This document shows positions 1 through 8,952 of a stretch of DNA of 64,000 nucleotides, piece after piece. Below the pieces are notes generated by a model. It did no database searches and had not been told where the DNA came from. It saw nothing but the letters and a program-made list of their open reading frames with translations. This DNA comes from Candidatus Amarobacillus elongatus. GTDB lineage: Bacteria; Chloroflexota; Dehalococcoidia; Tepidiformales; Tepidiformaceae. The stretch covers positions 62,001 through 126,000 of the forward strand of contig JADJBX010000003.1 in the NCBI GenBank assembly GCA_016703545.1. The letters are read 5' to 3'. Positions within the stretch are counted from its first letter, which is position 1. Every line of letters begins with the position of its first letter. The position numbers and the translations under genes were made by a program.

Positions 1-813
1 GAGCACTTCGAAATGGAGACCCTGCTCGGCGAAATCCGTGAAGAGCGCGCGGCGGCTGCCGAGTCCCGTCGGCGCGAGGAGCTGGCGCGCGAGGAGTCCG
101 AGGACTTGCGGCGTTCCCTGGCGGAGCGGCGCGACCGCATCGAGCAGGAGCGCGCGGGCATCCTCGACGCGGCCCACCGCGAGGCCGAGGACGAGCTCGC
201 GGCGATCCGCCGGGAGATCGACCAGGTGCGCCGAAAGGCGGTGCTACGGGACTTCGACCCGCGCGCCGCGGACGAGACGCTGCGCACCCTCGACGCGAAC
301 CTCGGGCGGCTGCAATCCCGCGCGCGCATTCAGCGGCGCGAAGTCGTCACGCCCCCCGTGGCGCGTGCCCTCGCGCCGGGGGACATGGTCCACGTGCGCG
401 ACATCCCGCAGGTTGGGGAGGCGCTCAGCGCGGTGGGTGAGGATGGCCGCGTCGAGGTGCAGTTCGGCGCGCTGCGAATGAAGGTGTCGGTCGACCGCAT
501 CGCGAAGGTGGAGCCGCGAGCGGGCACCGCGCCCGTGGTGATGCCGCAATCGGCGCTGCGACCGCACGTCCCCATGGACCTCGACCTCCGCGGGCAGCGC
601 GCCGAAGAGGCGTTGAGCAACTTCGAAACCTACCTCGACGATGCCTTCCGCGCGGGGCTGCCATTTGTACGCATCATCCACGGCAAGGGCACGGGAGCCC
701 TGCGCGCCGCCATCCGCGAAGCCCTGCACGGCCACCCGCTCGTGCGAAAGTACGAATCCGCGGCGCCCAACGAAGGTGGTGAGGGCGTCACCGTGGCGGT
801 GCTCGCCGGCTGA
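1..813 (+). CDS. mutS2: Endonuclease MutS2, C-terminal part (5' truncated by window edge)
   Basis: The reading frame is open from base 1, so the start lies outside the window. What remains is an Arg/Glu/Ala-rich coiled-coil region (about the first 110 residues), a small beta-rich middle part with the pattern GDMVHVRDI, and a C-terminal Smr nuclease domain. The Smr domain shows the hallmarks LDLRG, HGKGTGALR and a closing GGEGVTVAV. MutS2 proteins are known for binding branched DNA or collided ribosomes and, through Smr, for nicking; the ATPase half is not visible here. The stop is only a few bases from the stop of the convergent SGNH gene. Confidence 0.93.
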   Translation, partial: EHFEMETLLGEIREERAAAAESRRREELAREESEDLRRSLAERRDRIEQERAGILDAAHREAEDELAAIRREIDQVRRKAVLRDFDPRAADETLRTLDANLGRLQSRARIQRREVVTPPVARALAPGDMVHVRDIPQVGEALSAVGEDGRVEVQFGALRMKVSVDRIAKVEPRAGTAPVVMPQSALRPHVPMDLDLRGQRAEEALSNFETYLDDAFRAGLPFVRIIHGKGTGALRAAIREALHGHPLVRKYESAAPNEGGEGVTVAVLAG

Positions 814-818
814 TCGCG

Positions 819-1619
819 TCAGACCGGCGGGGGCGCGGCCTGGATCACCCACTGCAGAACGGCGTTGGCCGTGAGGGCGTGCGCCTCGGCCGTGACGTGC
901 AGGCGATCCGGGTAGAACCAGCGATCCAGGTCCTCGCGGTGCGCCTCGTTCAGGTTGATATAGTCGCAGTGGGCCTGCCCGCACGCGGCGCGCATGTCCA
1001 CGAAGAAGCGTTCCAACAGCGACGCGGCGGCCCGGCGCGACCGCGCCGGGCCCTCCGGGACGCGCACGAACCCCTGGAACGCGAGCACGCGCAGGTCCTC
1101 CTCCCTCGCCACCCGCCGCAACGCCGCCACCGTGGCGTCGCGAACGGTCTCGTAGTCCGCGACCGGCGCAGCACCGAGCACCGCTCGCGTGATCCGGCGG
1201 GCGAGGCGGTTGGCGCTCCCAGCAGCCTCCCCCCGATCCCTCGTCACGCGGTCGAATCGCGACTCCAGGCGCTGGTACAGCCGGTAGGCGCGTTCGCCGT
1301 ACCGCTTCCGCACGCCCGGCCCGACCATCGGCTGCAGGAACGCGAACGGGGTCATGGTGAGGATCACGAGGTCGGGCGAGTACTTCGCGAGTTCACGGTC
1401 GAGATAGGCGGCGGAGCCGGCAGCGTGAGCGTAGAAGGTACGAAAGGTGACCGTCGCGGGCCGGCCCAGTGCGCTCGGGAGAGCCGCCGCGAGGAGCTGC
1501 GGCCACGGCAGGGCGCCACCCGGGAGTACGGCCCCCGCGGAGTTGCTCTGACCGAACACGAGAATGTGAAGCGGCTCCGGCACCGCGGGACAGTGTCGCG
1601 CACCGCCGCGCTCGCGCAA
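819..1619 (-). CDS. SGNH/GDSL-type hydrolase family protein
   Basis: A 266-residue protein. Near the N-terminus (about residue 20) LHILVFGQSNSAG matches block I of SGNH hydrolases, with GQS in place of GDS. Near the C-terminus YPDRLHVTAEAH supplies the D-x-x-H catalytic pair (block V). A middle PDLVILTMTPF resembles the Asn/Gly block but is divergent. The family includes esterases, lipases and carbohydrate deacetylases; the substrate cannot be read from the sequence. No signal peptide is evident, so it is probably cytoplasmic. The start is uncertain: the first residues before VPEPLHI are low complexity and a downstream GTG is possible. It lies downstream of clpX on the same strand, separated by a strong hairpin, so it is probably not in the clp operon. 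Confidence 0.7.
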   Translation of the reverse strand: MRERGGARHCPAVPEPLHILVFGQSNSAGAVLPGGALPWPQLLAAALPSALGRPATVTFRTFYAHAAGSAAYLDRELAKYSPDLVILTMTPFAFLQPMVGPGVRKRYGERAYRLYQRLESRFDRVTRDRGEAAGSANRLARRITRAVLGAAPVADYETVRDATVAALRRVAREEDLRVLAFQGFVRVPEGPARSRRAAASLLERFFVDMRAACGQAHCDYINLNEAHREDLDRWFYPDRLHVTAEAHALTANAVLQWVIQAAPPPV

Positions 1620-1650
1620 CGGCCGAATGGCCGTTGCCAGCCCGGCCGGG

Positions 1651-1688
1651 CATGCGAAAGGGGCCCCGGAAGGGGCCCCTTTCGCATG
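1651..1688 (-). terminator. Perfect 17-bp hairpin after clpX
   Basis: The arms 1651-1667 and 1672-1688 are perfectly complementary and enclose a 4-base loop. The hairpin sits just past the clpX stop and before the next gene. There is no long T tract on either strand, so it may act as a stem-only terminator or RNA-stability element. Confidence 0.7.
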
Positions 1689-1704
1689 ACTTGCGGTTCC
1701 GGGG

Positions 1705-3030
1705 TCAGGCGCTTTCGCGACCGTCCGCCGGCGCCGGGGTGGTGGCGTCGATGGTGGCGCCGCCCCGCGTGATGAGCAGCGGGCGCTGCCCGCTGAGCAC
1801 CGTCTCCGCGCTCACGACGCACTTGCGCACGTCGCCGCGGCCCGGGATGTCGTACATCACTTCCATCAGCGCCTGCTCGAGCACCGTCCGGAGCCCGCGG
1901 GCGCCCGTCTTGTGCTTGATGGCGGTCTGGGCGATCGCGCGCAGCGCTTCGTCGGTGAACACCAGCTCCACACCGTCCATGCCGAAGTACCGCTGGTACT
2001 GCTTCACGAGCGCGTTCTTCGGTTCCGTGAGGATGCTGATGAGGGCGTCCTCGTCGAGCGAGCTCAGGCCCACGACCATCGGCAGGCGGCCGACGAACTC
2101 GGGGATGAGGCCGAATTCGAGCAGGTCGTCGTGCGTGACGTGCGTGAGGAGCTGGTCCGCCCGCTTCGTGCCCCGGAAGGCCCGGTCCGCGCGGAAGCCG
2201 ATGCGGACGTGGTCGCGCGTCAGCCGCTTCTCGATGTGGTTCTCGAGCCCTTCGAAGGCGCCGCCACAGATGAACAGGATGTTCTGCGTGTTGATCTGCA
2301 GGAAGTCCTGGTGCGGGTGCTTGCGGCCGCCCTGTGGGGGCACGTTCGCCACACAGCCTTCGATGATCTTCAGGAGCGCCTGCTGCACGCCTTCGCCGCT
2401 GACATCGCGCGTAATGCTGGGATTGTCCCCGCTCTTGCGGGCGATCTTGTCGATCTCGTCGATGTAGATGATGCCCCGCTCGGCCTTCTGGATATCGAAG
2501 TCGGCGGCCTGGATCAGGTGGAGGAGGATGTTCTCGACATCCTCGCCGACGTAACCCGCCTCCGTGAGGGCGGTCGCATCGGCGACGGAGAAGGGCACGT
2601 CGAGCATCCGCGCCAGCGTCTTGGCGAGGAGCGTCTTGCCCGTACCGGTCGGCCCGACGAGCAGGATGTTGGACTTCTCCAGCTCGATGTCGTTCTCGGC
2701 CGCGGCGGTGATGCGCTTGTAGTGGTTGTAGACGGCGACGGAGAGAACCTTCTTCGCCTGTTCCTGGCCAACCACGTACTCATCGAGGTGTTCGTAAATG
2801 AACTTCGGGGGCGGGACGTTCCGCGCCGTCGCCTTGGGGCCGCCCGCCGTGGCAGGCGTGGACGAATGCGATCCCGTCTCTTCGTCGATGATCTCGCGGC
2901 AGAGGTCGACGCATTCGTCGCAGATGTAGACAGCACCCGGCCCGGCGATGAGCCGCCGCACCTGGTCCTGGTTCTTCCCGCAGAACGAGCAGTGGTACTG
3001 AACCCTGTTGGATGAACGGCTTCCGGCCAC
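1705..3030 (-). CDS. clpX: ATP-dependent Clp protease ATP-binding subunit ClpX
   Basis: A 441-residue AAA+ unfoldase that recognises, unfolds and threads substrates into ClpP. The N-terminal zinc-binding domain has CSFC and CDEC pairs (Cys14, 17, 37, 40). The AAA+ module shows Walker A GPTGTGKT, Walker B YIDEIDKI, and the ClpX signatures AGYVGEDVEN and GARGLR. Length is normal. The start is a GTG (3028-3030) preceded by a G-rich ribosome-binding stretch. It lies 24 bases after clpP in the order tig-clpP-clpX, the classical operon, so co-transcription is likely. Confidence 0.98.
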   Translation of the reverse strand: MAGSRSSNRVQYHCSFCGKNQDQVRRLIAGPGAVYICDECVDLCREIIDEETGSHSSTPATAGGPKATARNVPPPKFIYEHLDEYVVGQEQAKKVLSVAVYNHYKRITAAAENDIELEKSNILLVGPTGTGKTLLAKTLARMLDVPFSVADATALTEAGYVGEDVENILLHLIQAADFDIQKAERGIIYIDEIDKIARKSGDNPSITRDVSGEGVQQALLKIIEGCVANVPPQGGRKHPHQDFLQINTQNILFICGGAFEGLENHIEKRLTRDHVRIGFRADRAFRGTKRADQLLTHVTHDDLLEFGLIPEFVGRLPMVVGLSSLDEDALISILTEPKNALVKQYQRYFGMDGVELVFTDEALRAIAQTAIKHKTGARGLRTVLEQALMEVMYDIPGRGDVRKCVVSAETVLSGQRPLLITRGGATIDATTPAPADGRESA

Positions 3031-3054
3031 GGACTGCCCCTCCCCTCGTGCTCC

Positions 3055-3681
3055 CTATTTGGCGTCGGCCGGCCGCGCGAGCAGCTCGTCGACGAATCCG
3101 TATTCCTTCGCACCCTGGGCATCGAGGTAGAAGTCGCGGTCGAAGTCGCGGGTAATGCGCTCGACCGGCTGGCCCGTGTGGTTGGCGATGATGTTGCGGA
3201 TGATTTCGTTGTTGCGAAGGATCTCCTTCGCCGCGATCTCGATGTCGGTGGCCTGGCCGCGAGCGCCGCCGAGCGCCTGGTGCATGTGCACGGTGGCGTT
3301 CGGCAGGGCGAAGCGCTTCCCCTTGGCCCCGGCGCAGAGCAGCACCGTCGCCATCGAAGCGGTCTGGCCCACTGCGATCGTCGAAACAGCCGGCTCGATG
3401 AGCTGCATCGTGTCGTAGATCGCGAGCCCGGCGGTGATGACGCCGCCCGGCGAGTGGATGTACATGGAGATGTCCCGCTCCGGGTCCTCGCGCTGGAGGA
3501 ACAGGAGCTGGGCAACGATCAGATTCGCGATCTGGTCGTCGATGGGGGTGCCAAGGAAGACGATCCGCTCCTTCAGCAGCAAGGAGAAGATGTCAAAGGC
3601 GCGTTCGGAGCGCGGTCCGCTCTCGATCACCGTCGGGATGACTGCCCGCACCAGCGGGTGGACCGTTTGCGCTTGCGTCAC
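3055..3681 (-). CDS. clpP: ATP-dependent Clp protease proteolytic subunit ClpP
   Basis: A 208-residue serine protease that forms the tetradecameric chamber served by ClpX. The nucleophile motif GQTASMA places the catalytic Ser near residue 109; the catalytic His lies in VHMHQALGG near 134; the Asp is in the following helix region. MYIHSPGG is also a family signature. It begins with GTG, which overlaps the TGA stop of the trigger factor gene (GTGA), consistent with translational coupling. The length is typical. Confidence 0.98.
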   Translation of the reverse strand: MTQAQTVHPLVRAVIPTVIESGPRSERAFDIFSLLLKERIVFLGTPIDDQIANLIVAQLLFLQREDPERDISMYIHSPGGVITAGLAIYDTMQLIEPAVSTIAVGQTASMATVLLCAGAKGKRFALPNATVHMHQALGGARGQATDIEIAAKEILRNNEIIRNIIANHTGQPVERITRDFDRDFYLDAQGAKEYGFVDELLARPADAK

Positions 3682-5083
3682 GCGCGCTCCTCCTCCGTCG
3701 TGGGGACGTCCTCCCCGAGATCGTCGTTCGCCGCGGCCGCTTCCGTAGCCCCGTTCGTGACGGGAATGTCGGGAGCTTCACCGGCGGCGATCTGCGAGAG
3801 CCGTTCGAGAACCTTCTGGCTCTGCAGATTCCTGCGGATCGTGGCGATACCGTCGGGCGTCATGAAGAGTTCGCGGAAGCGGGCCGCTTCTTCGCCCATC
3901 GGGGCGGCAAGGCGGTCCAGTTCCCCATCGACATCGGCGTCGGTGACGTCGATGTGTTCCACTTCACCCAGTTCGCTCAGCACGAGGGCGCGCTTGACGC
4001 GCACCTCGGCGGCTTCACGCCAGGTCTCGCGGAACTCCTCTTCGGTGCGCCCGATGCGCGAAAGGTAGGCGGCGTACTGCTGCCGGTCGTTGCCCATCGC
4101 GTCCGAGACCATGTGGTCGATCTCGCGCTCCACCATCACCCGCGGGAAATCCAGCGTGGCGATTTCGAGCAGCCGATCGATGGCCTCGTTCCGGATGCGC
4201 GTGTCTTCCTGTTCGGTGAGCGCCTTGAGAATGTCCTCGCGGATGCGCGCCCGCACCTCCGTGAACGTCTTGAACTCGTCGCCGTTCACCTTGGCGGCGA
4301 GGTCGTCATCCTCGGGCGGAAGGTTCTCCTGCTCGACCGTCTTCACGGTCAGCGTGAACGACGCCGGCTTCCCTGGAAGCGCTCGACGCGGAAGTCGTCG
4401 GGGATGGTGATATCCACGGTCTTCGTGTCGCCCGCGCCCATACCCACGAACGCTTCCGCCAGCCCGGGGACGAGCAGATCCTGCCCTTCCTTGAGCTGGA
4501 ACTCGGCATCGGTGTCCTGGACGAATGGCTCGTCCGGTTCGGGCTCTTCGGCGCCTTCCGGCGTCTCGCCCTTGATCACGCCTTCGACATCGACCGTGAG
4601 CACGTCGCCGTAGGCGGCGGGCCGGTCGGCGGTTTCGCGTTCGGCGAAGCGGCGCCGGAGCGTCATGACGGTCTCTTCGACCTGCTCCTCGGTGACTTCG
4701 ACGGGCTGGCGCTCGATGCGCACGGCGCGGTAATCACCGAGGTCCACGGTGGGTCGGACAGCGACGGTCGCCTTGAAGCGGACGGGCTCGAGTTCGAGGA
4801 TCTCCAGTTCAGGCTGTGCGATCGCGGGCACGTCTTCCTGCTCGATGGTCTCGTTGTAGACATCGGGCACGAGGCGGTCGAGCGCTTCGCGAATCAACCC
4901 TTCGCGGCCGTAGGCGCGTTCGATCATGTGGCGCGGCGCCTTCCCGGGGCGGAAGCCGGGGATGCGCGCCTTTTGCGCCAGGCGCTTGTAGGCCGAATCG
5001 AGCGACTTCTCCAGCCGCTCGTCATCGACTTCGATATCGAGCTGTACGCGGCTCTCGGGGAGCCGTTCGAGGGTTACCTTCAC
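3678..5083 (-). CDS. tig: Trigger factor, split by a single-base frameshift
   Basis: Ribosome-associated chaperone and peptidyl-prolyl isomerase. The N-terminal part carries the ribosome-docking signature GFRPGKAP and the PPIase-like domain (GDVLTVDVEG). After VERFQG the frame runs into a stop at 4349. The correct continuation (KPASFTLTVKTVEQ then the helical C-terminal domain) is in another frame. Adding one base in the C run at 4371-4373 restores one continuous protein of normal length, so an assembly error is more likely than real inactivation. The start is taken as GTG at 5083 because it yields the family's usual beginning (VKVTLERLPES) and has GGAGGA upstream; an ATG at 5149 is in frame but lies upstream of the probable promoter. 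Confidence 0.93.
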
Positions 5084-5096
5084 GGGTGGGCTACTG

Positions 5097-5115
5097 TCCT
5101 CCGCAATCGAGTATA
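5097..5115 (-). promoter_or_regulatory. Probable tig promoter -10 and ribosome-binding site
   Basis: On the minus strand TATACT occupies 5110-5115 and GGAGGA 5097-5102, upstream of the GTG at 5083. No convincing -35 hexamer was seen. It probably drives tig-clpP-clpX. Confidence 0.5.
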
Positions 5116-5167
5116 GCAAAGAGCCCGTTCCGCGACGGGTTCCTGCCAATCCCTCGATGTGGCGTTG

Positions 5168-6145
5168 CTAACGGAGGTTCAGGCGCGGTTCGAGCACGTC
5201 CACCAGCGCGTCCCCGAGCAGGTTCCACGCGTAGAAGAACAGCACGACCGGCGTCGCCGCCCCGAGCAGCAGGTGCGGGTACTGCTGGAACGTGCGAATG
5301 AAGCCGGCCTCCGAAATCAGACTCCCGAAGCTGGCCGCCGGCGGGTCGATGCCGAGGCCGAGGTAGCTCAGCGACACCTCCGCCCCGGCCATGCCCGCCA
5401 TGCTCCCCGATAGGCCGACGATGAACAGCGGCATCACGCCGGGGAGGATGTGCCGCCCGATGACCCGCCATGTCGAAGCGCCCATCGCCTCGGCGGCGGT
5501 GACGTACGCGAGCTCGCGAATCGCGAGCGCCTGCGACCGCACGATGCGCGCGCTGCCCACCCACGCGAACGGCACCGTCGCCCCCGCGATGATCGTGAAC
5601 TTGAGGAACGTCTTCGCTTCGCTGAACGAGACCCAGGTGTGGTCTTCGAACCAGTACGCAAGGTCCGTGATGCGTGTTCGGAACGCAGCCGTGATGGCGA
5701 GGATGAGGATAAGGGTGGGTAAGCCGCCCAGGATTTCACCCACGCGCATGATCGCGGTGTCCACCCAGCCGCCGCGATACCCCGCGAGCAGCCCAAGCCC
5801 CAGCCCGAGGAAGAAGCCGCCGGTAACGACGACCACGATCGTGAACAGCACGGTCGTGCGCGCGGAGTAGATGACGCGCGAGAGAAGGTCGCGGCCGAGG
5901 GAGTCCGTCCCCAGCCAGTGCTCGGACGACGGCCCCTGGCGGGTCTCGCCGGCCCGGATGTTCTGGTCGTTCGGGTCGTAAGGGGCCACGAGCGGCGCGG
6001 CGAGCCCGACGGCGTAGAACAGCAGCAGGTACGCCAGCGCCACCAGCGCCAGCTTCTTGCGGGCGAGGGCGCGAAGCGCCGGCCAGCGCGGCCGGCGGGT
6101 CATCTCCGGGGAGGTGAGGACGGCGGTGCTCTCCGCGATCGCCAT
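5168..6145 (-). CDS. Peptide/nickel-type ABC transporter permease (DppC/OppC family)
   Basis: A 325-residue inner-membrane permease with an N-terminal transmembrane segment, the DppC-type loop (GPSSEHWLGTDSLGRDLLSRV) and the binding-protein-dependent transport signature EAMGASTWRVIGRHILP that contacts the ATPase. It starts 3 bases after the DppB-like gene. The three-gene order binding protein, permease, permease is typical of dipeptide/oligopeptide importers, but no ATPase genes (DppD/DppF) adjoin it, so these must be encoded elsewhere. Family assignment is firm; the substrate is not. Confidence 0.93.
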   Translation of the reverse strand: MAIAESTAVLTSPEMTRRPRWPALRALARKKLALVALAYLLLFYAVGLAAPLVAPYDPNDQNIRAGETRQGPSSEHWLGTDSLGRDLLSRVIYSARTTVLFTIVVVVTGGFFLGLGLGLLAGYRGGWVDTAIMRVGEILGGLPTLILILAITAAFRTRITDLAYWFEDHTWVSFSEAKTFLKFTIIAGATVPFAWVGSARIVRSQALAIRELAYVTAAEAMGASTWRVIGRHILPGVMPLFIVGLSGSMAGMAGAEVSLSYLGLGIDPPAASFGSLISEAGFIRTFQQYPHLLLGAATPVVLFFYAWNLLGDALVDVLEPRLNLR

Positions 6146-6147
6146 GG

Positions 6148-7098
6148 CTACCCCCTTGCCCCGCCCACACGCACGCGCGGATCGATGAACGCGTAGGCGA
6201 CATCGATCACGACGTTGGCGAGCACGAACGACGCCGACCCGAAGAGGATCAGGGCAAGGACGACGTCGAAGTCTGGCAGTTGCACGGCCTCAAGCGACAG
6301 TTGGCCGATTCCGGGGATGCCGAACAACGTCTCCACGAACAGGGCGCCGGCGGCGACGCCGGGCAGGGAAAGGCCGATCACCGTCACCATCGGCAGGAGG
6401 GCGTTCCGGGTGATGTGGCTGACGATGATGGTCTGCTCGCGCAACCCCTTGGCGCGCGCCGTGCGGATGTAGTCCTCATTCAGGACGCCGATCACGCTCG
6501 CGCGCATGAGCCGTGCCACGCCCGCGACACCCGGCAGCCCCATCACCAGCACGGGCAGGATCATGTTCGCCGAGAGGAAGCCGTCCCAGCCCAGGCCGAA
6601 CAGCTTCAGTTTCAAGACCAGCGCCCACTGCACGAGCGGGATGAGCACGTACGGGGGAATCGCGTCCAGAAGCAGCCAGCTCGAGATAGTCAGCGGGTCG
6701 AGGAAGGTCCCGCGCGCGAGCGCGGCATACACCCCCACGGGAATCCCAAGGCCGAACGAAATCAGCAGCGCGAGGATGCCGAGGCGGCTCGAGACCCACA
6801 GCTTCGGCAGGATGACCTCGGTGACCGTGAAGTCGCGGTACTTCACCGACACCCCGAGGTCGAGGTGGGCGAGGTTCCACATGTAATTCGCGTACTGCAC
6901 CGTCAGCGGCTGGTCGTAGCCGTACTTGCGGCGAAGGACATCCGCCTGCTCTTCATCGAAGCGGTTGCCAAGAATCGTCTCCGCGGGGTCGCCCGGCGCC
7001 ATCCGGAGCATGACGAAGACAAGGACGGAGATGATGAACAGGACAGGGATAGCCCAGAGCAGGCGGCGAAGGATGTAGCCAGCCAGCCCTGGGCCCAT
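6148..7098 (-). CDS. Peptide/nickel-type ABC transporter permease (DppB/OppB family)
   Basis: A 316-residue membrane permease. The N-terminus (YILRRLLWAIPVLFIISVLVF begins at about residue 8) is the typical first helix of DppB proteins, followed by RMAPGDPAE and the NRFDEEQADVLRRKYGYDQP region. The cytoplasmic coupling loop is ARAKGLREQTIIVSHI. It partners with the DppC-like gene immediately downstream and the binding protein just upstream (4 bases). Confidence 0.93.
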   Translation of the reverse strand: MGPGLAGYILRRLLWAIPVLFIISVLVFVMLRMAPGDPAETILGNRFDEEQADVLRRKYGYDQPLTVQYANYMWNLAHLDLGVSVKYRDFTVTEVILPKLWVSSRLGILALLISFGLGIPVGVYAALARGTFLDPLTISSWLLLDAIPPYVLIPLVQWALVLKLKLFGLGWDGFLSANMILPVLVMGLPGVAGVARLMRASVIGVLNEDYIRTARAKGLREQTIIVSHITRNALLPMVTVIGLSLPGVAAGALFVETLFGIPGIGQLSLEAVQLPDFDVVLALILFGSASFVLANVVIDVAYAFIDPRVRVGGARG

Positions 7099-7102
7099 GG
7101 GA

Positions 7103-8785
7103 TTACGGCTTCACGATGTCGACGTAGCGGTACTTCGGCACCGTCATCGACACGTTCGGATAGCCCTGCACGCACGGCTTCACGAGCGTGTGCGACACCG
7201 GCCAGAAGATCGGGATGATCGGGGCGTCATCGAGGATCTTCTGCTCCGCCTGCGCGTACAGCGTGTACCGCCTGTTCCGGTCGGTTTCGCGGCGCGCCTG
7301 CTGCAGCAGTGCATCGACTTCGCTGTTCTTGTACTGCGTGTAGTTGAGCGAACTGTCGCTCCGGAACAGCTTGCCGGTGAAGTCCTCGAGGTCCGGGTAG
7401 TCGGCGGCCCAGCCGTCGGACAGCATCTGGAAGCTGCCCTTGCGCTGCTCGCGCATGTAGGCCACCGGGTCCACCGCCTCGAGCTGGACGGTCACGCCGA
7501 GGGTCTCCTCCCACCCCTTCTGCATCGCCACGAGCGTCTCCGGCGAATTGCCGCCCGATCCGCCGTAGTTCAGGGTGATGCGCGGCAGACGGCCGGCGTA
7601 CTTCGATTCCTGCAGCAACTGCTTGGCGCGAACCGGGTCGTACTTCAGCGACTTCACGGACTCGGTGTATCCCGGCATCTCGGGCGGTGTGAAGCCGTCG
7701 GCGATGCGGTAGGCGCCGTAGATGAGCACGTTGTTGATGCTTTCCCGGTCGATGGACATGGCGAACGCCTGGCGCACCTTCGGGTCGTCGAACGGCTCCT
7801 TGGTCGGGTTCATGGTGATGTACGAAACGGCCATCTCGTTCGTCGCGCGGTAATCCTTCGCGAGCGGGCTGCGGCCGGCCTTCACGGCGTCGAGTTCGGT
7901 GCCGGGCACAAAGCCCACGTGCAGTTCGTCGTTCTGGTAGCGGGTGGAAATGGAACCGCCGCCGAGTTCGAAGCGCACTTCCTCGAGCTTCGGCACCCCG
8001 AGGTGGTAGCGGTCGTTCCGCACCAGCCGGATCTGCTCGCCGATGGTGAATTCGACCAGCTTGAACGGCCCGGTGCCGTTCGGACGGCGCGTCCAGTTGC
8101 GCGGATCCTTCTCGATCTGCTCGCGGTCGACGACGTAGGCCACCGGGTACGTGAGCTCCGCGAGGAAGAAGTCCGCGGGCTCGATGAGGGTGATCTCGAT
8201 CGTCTTGTCGTCGACGACGCGGACGCCGCTGACTTCCTTGGCCTTGCCCGAGAGCTTCTCGGCGATGCCGACGATGTCGCCGAGGTACGCCTTCGCCGTG
8301 GGCGAAGCCTCCTTGGGGTCGGCCGCACGCTCGATGCTGTACTTGAAGTCGGCGGCGGTGACGCGCCGGCTGTTCTGGCTGAAGACGATGTTGTCCCGCA
8401 GGCGGAAGGTGTACACCTTGCCGTCGGCCGAGACGGTGGGCATCTCACGCGCGAGGTCCGGGATGACCTTGAGCTCAGGGTCGAGCGTCATCAGCCCGCC
8501 GAAGATCTCGACGATGTACTCGCTCGTCTCGACGTCGCCGACCTGGATGGGGTCGAGCTGCGTGTTCGGTTCGCCGCCGGGAACCACGAGCGTCTTACCC
8601 TCGCAGATCTTCGCGACGGAACCGGACTTCGGGGTCGTGGTGCGCGACGGGCTGGCGGTGTCGCCCTCGTCGTCGCCCCCGCCGCCGGCGATGGCAACGA
8701 CGCCGACAACGCCGACCACCAGGATCAGGAAGGCGACGAAGCCCATGAGGAGCATCAGGGTTCGGTTGGACAAATCATCACCCAC
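7103..8785 (-). CDS. ABC transporter substrate-binding protein, peptide-binding family 5
   Basis: A 560-residue extracytoplasmic solute-binding protein. It has an N-terminal membrane helix (about residues 10-33), an Asp/Ser/Thr-rich linker, then the family 5 (SBP_bac_5) fold with the signatures YTFRLRDNIVFS, VRQAFAMSIDR and DGWAADYPD. No lipobox cysteine follows the helix, so it seems anchored by an uncleaved N-terminal helix rather than lipidated. Its role is to capture peptides or similar ligands for the two permeases downstream. The start is a GTG at 8785 with no clear ribosome-binding site; a slightly later start is possible. A TGTACT box near 8867-8872 on the minus strand could be its -10. 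Confidence 0.92.
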   Translation of the reverse strand: MGDDLSNRTLMLLMGFVAFLILVVGVVGVVAIAGGGGDDEGDTASPSRTTTPKSGSVAKICEGKTLVVPGGEPNTQLDPIQVGDVETSEYIVEIFGGLMTLDPELKVIPDLAREMPTVSADGKVYTFRLRDNIVFSQNSRRVTAADFKYSIERAADPKEASPTAKAYLGDIVGIAEKLSGKAKEVSGVRVVDDKTIEITLIEPADFFLAELTYPVAYVVDREQIEKDPRNWTRRPNGTGPFKLVEFTIGEQIRLVRNDRYHLGVPKLEEVRFELGGGSISTRYQNDELHVGFVPGTELDAVKAGRSPLAKDYRATNEMAVSYITMNPTKEPFDDPKVRQAFAMSIDRESINNVLIYGAYRIADGFTPPEMPGYTESVKSLKYDPVRAKQLLQESKYAGRLPRITLNYGGSGGNSPETLVAMQKGWEETLGVTVQLEAVDPVAYMREQRKGSFQMLSDGWAADYPDLEDFTGKLFRSDSSLNYTQYKNSEVDALLQQARRETDRNRRYTLYAQAEQKILDDAPIIPIFWPVSHTLVKPCVQGYPNVSMTVPKYRYVDIVKP

Positions 8786-8952
8786 AGGCCGGGATTCGAT
8801 GAACGATACGCCGGGGCCACGGACTCCGCTTTCACGGCCGCGACGAACCGGTGAAGGTGCCGAAAAGAGTACAGCCCGCCGCGCGGGGCCGGAACGGGGC
8901 GCCCTCGCTCCGAAACGTGCTCTTTACCGCGCAACCATTGGCCCCCTCTGAA

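Noticed and set aside
244..984. Long minus-strand open frame across mutS2
   Set aside because: Its translation is low-complexity Arg/Gly/Ala, typical of antisense shadows in GC-rich DNA; the plus frame has clear Smr motifs.
4349..5149. Trigger factor N- and C-terminal halves as two separate genes
   Set aside because: One added base makes a single normal-length protein, and the halves have no independent start signals.
7097..8854. 585-codon plus-strand open frame opposite the peptide-binding protein
   Set aside because: It shows no motif and the minus-strand frame has strong family signatures, so it is a shadow.
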